Of a DNA stretch of 8,156 nucleotides, positions 6,259 to 8,156 are shown in pieces (position 1 is the stretch's first letter; every line of letters begins with the position of its first letter). The notes under the pieces were generated by a model. The model was given only the letters and a program-made list of their open reading frames with translations, was not told where the DNA came from and searched no databases. Source of the stretch: Chlamydiota bacterium. GTDB lineage: Bacteria > Chlamydiota > Chlamydiia > Chlamydiales > Rhabdochlamydiaceae. The stretch covers positions 1 to 8,156 of the forward strand of contig JAHFTP010000074.1 in the NCBI GenBank assembly GCA_023265495.1, written 5' to 3'. Position numbers and translations under genes: made by a program.

Positions 6259-7196
6259 ACGCTCCACCGCATTTCAGTTTTAAACCGGAGGGATACTTGC
6301 AGATTCCGCTCTTCCACACGTGCAAAGGGTGGCTCCATAACGGAGGATGGCCATGGAGACAAAGTTTCTTGAAAAATCTATCTATTTGGTATACAGTCTT
6401 GTCTTGTGTGTTAACCCCTGTAGTCTTTAGCCAGGAATCCATGGACCCCATCCCTTTTACACTCTCTCCTCAATTAGACCATCTATTAAGAATCACAGAA
6501 GTTCCTCATGATGGTACACTTTCTTCCATTGTTTTAGAAACGCAAAAACGATGGGTCCGCCCTGCAGGGAAAGAACGTTGGGAGGTGGCTGACTGGACAG
6601 AGCATAAAAGAGAAGAAATTATGGCCTGCGCGGAGAAAATGGGATTTCTAGGCGCAATCTCCCCCAAGAAAAAGCACTACACCTACTGTATTCTTCTCGG
6701 AGCTACGGTCCTGCGCATGCAAAATAGAGTCGATACCATCCTCCAAATTTGGGAGCGAGGAGTCCGCTTCCATGCGCTCATCTTCCTAACGGGAGCCCGT
6801 CCCCTTGACCCTGCGATAGAGCCGCTCCTAGATGGGTGCTCAACAGAGGGGCAAGCTGCTTGCAAACTATGGAATGCCCTCGATCTTCCGGAAGGCTTAA
6901 GAGAGATCCCCACAACCTTCATCGAGGTCCCTTTAGTCCGAACAGATGGAGGATTTCGCCGTCCTAACACCCAGGACACTTTTGCTGCGTGGCTAAAGAC
7001 TTCTCCTCCACCTGGATCTTGCCTGCTCATCTCTAACCAGCCTTACTGTTCCTATCAAGATGCCATAGGGAGAGGAGCTCTTCCTGCGCCTTTTTCTGTT
7101 GAGACAGTTGGCTCAGCTGCCGATCCGGAGGAAAATGGAGCGATCCTCTTAGATACAATTGCAAGATGGCTCTACGCTACTGAGCATTTACATTGA
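6234..7196 (+). CDS. YdcF/SanA (DUF218)-like protein with N-terminal hydrophobic segment
   Basis: The product is up to 320 residues. One hydrophobic segment (about 50-66, SIWYTVLSCVLTPVVFS) looks like a signal peptide or membrane anchor. The rest resembles the YdcF/SanA/DUF218 pattern: LLGATVLRMQNR (154-165), FLTG (184-187), STEG (203-206), NTQDT (245-249) and LLISNQPYCSYQDA (264-277). That fold is linked to cell-envelope functions in other bacteria; the match here is by motif order only. The start is uncertain. ATG 6234 lies inside the phosphatase gene, with AGGAG 10 nt upstream. TTG 6297 has GGAGGG just before it. TTG 6369 would give a neat signal peptide. A different frame from ATG 6347 or 6353, behind GGAGG, also encodes a signal-like peptide but stops at 6430. 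ATG 6234 is given because it is the only in-frame ATG before the hydrophobic segment. Confidence 0.6.
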   Translation: MDRKETHLNAPPHFSFKPEGYLQIPLFHTCKGWLHNGGWPWRQSFLKNLSIWYTVLSCVLTPVVFSQESMDPIPFTLSPQLDHLLRITEVPHDGTLSSIVLETQKRWVRPAGKERWEVADWTEHKREEIMACAEKMGFLGAISPKKKHYTYCILLGATVLRMQNRVDTILQIWERGVRFHALIFLTGARPLDPAIEPLLDGCSTEGQAACKLWNALDLPEGLREIPTTFIEVPLVRTDGGFRRPNTQDTFAAWLKTSPPPGSCLLISNQPYCSYQDAIGRGALPAPFSVETVGSAADPEENGAILLDTIARWLYATEHLH

Positions 7197-7219
7197 CTCC
7201 TATTATCACAACAAAACAC

Positions 7220-8156
7220 TTATATGTTAGACCTTCTCAATCTCAATGCATTCATAATGACGGAAACGGAGCTCAGCGTCATCGCTGCGCTCGCTATTAT
7301 GGGGCTTAGGGTAAGCCCAAAAGCCGGATACAAAACACCTGCAGCAAGGGGCACCCCTAGGGCATTATAAATAAAGGCAAACCAAAGGTTCTGTTTAATA
7401 TTGCCCATGGTAGCAAGGCTCAAATTCCTAGCCCGTGCTATCCCCCTAAGGTCTCCTCTAACAAGAGTGATCCCCCCACTTTCTATGGCAATATCCGTGC
7501 CGGTGCCCATGGCGATGCCTACATGGGCCTGAGCTAAGGCCGGAGCGTCATTAATCCCATCACCGGCCATTGCCACCACTCTACCTGCCGCTTGCAGGCG
7601 CTTGATGATTCTATTCTTATCTTCGGGCAGCACTTCCGCTTCAATTTCCTCTATGTGTAGCAATTTTCCAACGGCAGCGGCTGTCATTTTATTGTCTCCT
7701 GTTAGCAGGACAATGTACATACCGGCTTTGTGTAGGATATCAATGGCTTCTTTCGCCTCTGCTTTAATACTATCGGCGATAGCGAGCACTGCTACAACCT
7801 CTGCATCGATAGCGAAATAAACGACAGTATCCCCTTGCCTACGCAGGGGCTCTGCCTTTTCTAAGGCGGCAGTTAGGTCCACTTTTGCATCAGAGAAAAG
7901 CTTTTGGTTGCCAAGGGCTAGCGTTTCCCCTTGCACTCTCCCTATAACCCCTTTTCCACTGATACTTTGAAACCCTTCTACAGGAAATAACGCAATACCC
8001 TCCTCTTCCGCTTTTGCTAGGATAGCAACGCCAATGGGGTGTTCGCTCCCCCTCTCCAAGCTAGCTGCCAAAATAAGAATTTTTTCTTTTTTCCAATTCC
8101 CTAGGCTTATGATAGTTGTTAATCGAGGCTTTCCCTCTGTAAGAGTTCCTGTCTTA
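7220..8156 (-). CDS. copA: Cu(+)-type P1B ATPase, C-terminal part
   Basis: The 311 residues visible begin right after the phosphorylated Asp: KTGTLTEG is encoded at the right edge and the Asp codon is cut. Next come the nucleotide-binding SEHPIG, the P-domain TGDN, and GDGINDAPALA. Near the C-terminus are two membrane segments: one with YN in FIYNALGVPLAAG, and one with MxxSS in MTLSSVSVIMNALRL. YN together with MxxSS marks the copper-transporting P1B-1 subgroup, which exports Cu(+) from the cytosol. The N-terminal metal-binding domains, earlier membrane segments and CPC motif lie outside the window, so the copA name is by subgroup. The stop is TAA (7222-7220). The gene converges on the YdcF-like gene with 23 bp between them and no visible terminator. 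It probably belongs to a different unit from the cluster. Confidence 0.88.
   Translation of the reverse strand, partial: KTGTLTEGKPRLTTIISLGNWKKEKILILAASLERGSEHPIGVAILAKAEEEGIALFPVEGFQSISGKGVIGRVQGETLALGNQKLFSDAKVDLTAALEKAEPLRRQGDTVVYFAIDAEVVAVLAIADSIKAEAKEAIDILHKAGMYIVLLTGDNKMTAAAVGKLLHIEEIEAEVLPEDKNRIIKRLQAAGRVVAMAGDGINDAPALAQAHVGIAMGTGTDIAIESGGITLVRGDLRGIARARNLSLATMGNIKQNLWFAFIYNALGVPLAAGVLYPAFGLTLSPIIASAAMTLSSVSVIMNALRLRRSNI

Noticed and set aside
6683..7030. 115-codon minus-strand frame
   Set aside because: It is a shadow of the YdcF-like gene, with a low-complexity Arg/Ser/Pro product and no start context.
7197..7219. Bidirectional terminator between the convergent genes
   Set aside because: The 23-bp gap has no stem; it is only AT-rich.

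Overview
The window looks like chromosomal DNA from a bacterium of low to middle GC content. It has Shine-Dalgarno sites (AGGAGG, AAGAGG, GGAG) and tightly packed, often overlapping genes. I cannot name the organism. An environmental Chlamydiota or another intracellular or aquatic Gram-negative bacterium is only a weak guess. No RNA genes, insertion sequences, CRISPR arrays or attachment sites were seen.

Layout. (1) Positions 1-2636, minus strand: an operon of three genes read right to left. They are a PhyH-type Fe(II)/2-oxoglutarate dioxygenase, an adenylate-kinase-like NMP kinase, and a radical SAM-like protein that runs off the left edge. Both junctions are 4-base ATGA stop/start overlaps. 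(2) Positions 2637-2893: a divergent intergenic region with a strong-looking plus-strand promoter (TTGACA, 17 bp, TACATT), a hairpin in the 5' leader and a consensus AGGAGG. (3) Positions 2894-6258, plus strand: five closely packed genes. They are a polyprenyl-synthetase-like protein, a nucleoside 2-deoxyribosyltransferase/N-glycosidase-like protein, a second and longer adenylate-kinase-like protein, a NUDIX hydrolase and a histidine (phosphoglycerate-mutase-type) phosphatase. (4) Positions 6234-7196: a protein with one hydrophobic N-terminal segment and YdcF/SanA/DUF218-like motifs, whose start is uncertain. (5) Positions 7220-8156, minus strand: the C-terminal part of a Cu(+)-type P1B ATPase, convergent with gene 4 and cut by the right edge just after its phosphorylated Asp.

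Reading as a whole. Regions 1-3 look like one divergent, two-operon locus. It combines nucleotide handling (two NMP kinases, an N-glycosidase fold, NUDIX, phosphatase) with isoprenoid diphosphate chemistry (type I prenyl synthase with an altered second Asp motif) and oxidative or radical tailoring (PhyH, radical SAM). I do not recognise it as a described pathway. The most economical inference is a small biosynthetic locus for a modified nucleoside or nucleotide, possibly prenylated, or a nucleotide/isoprenoid-diphosphate metabolite. That is inference from gene content only. The YdcF-like gene and the copper ATPase look like ordinary flanking genes.
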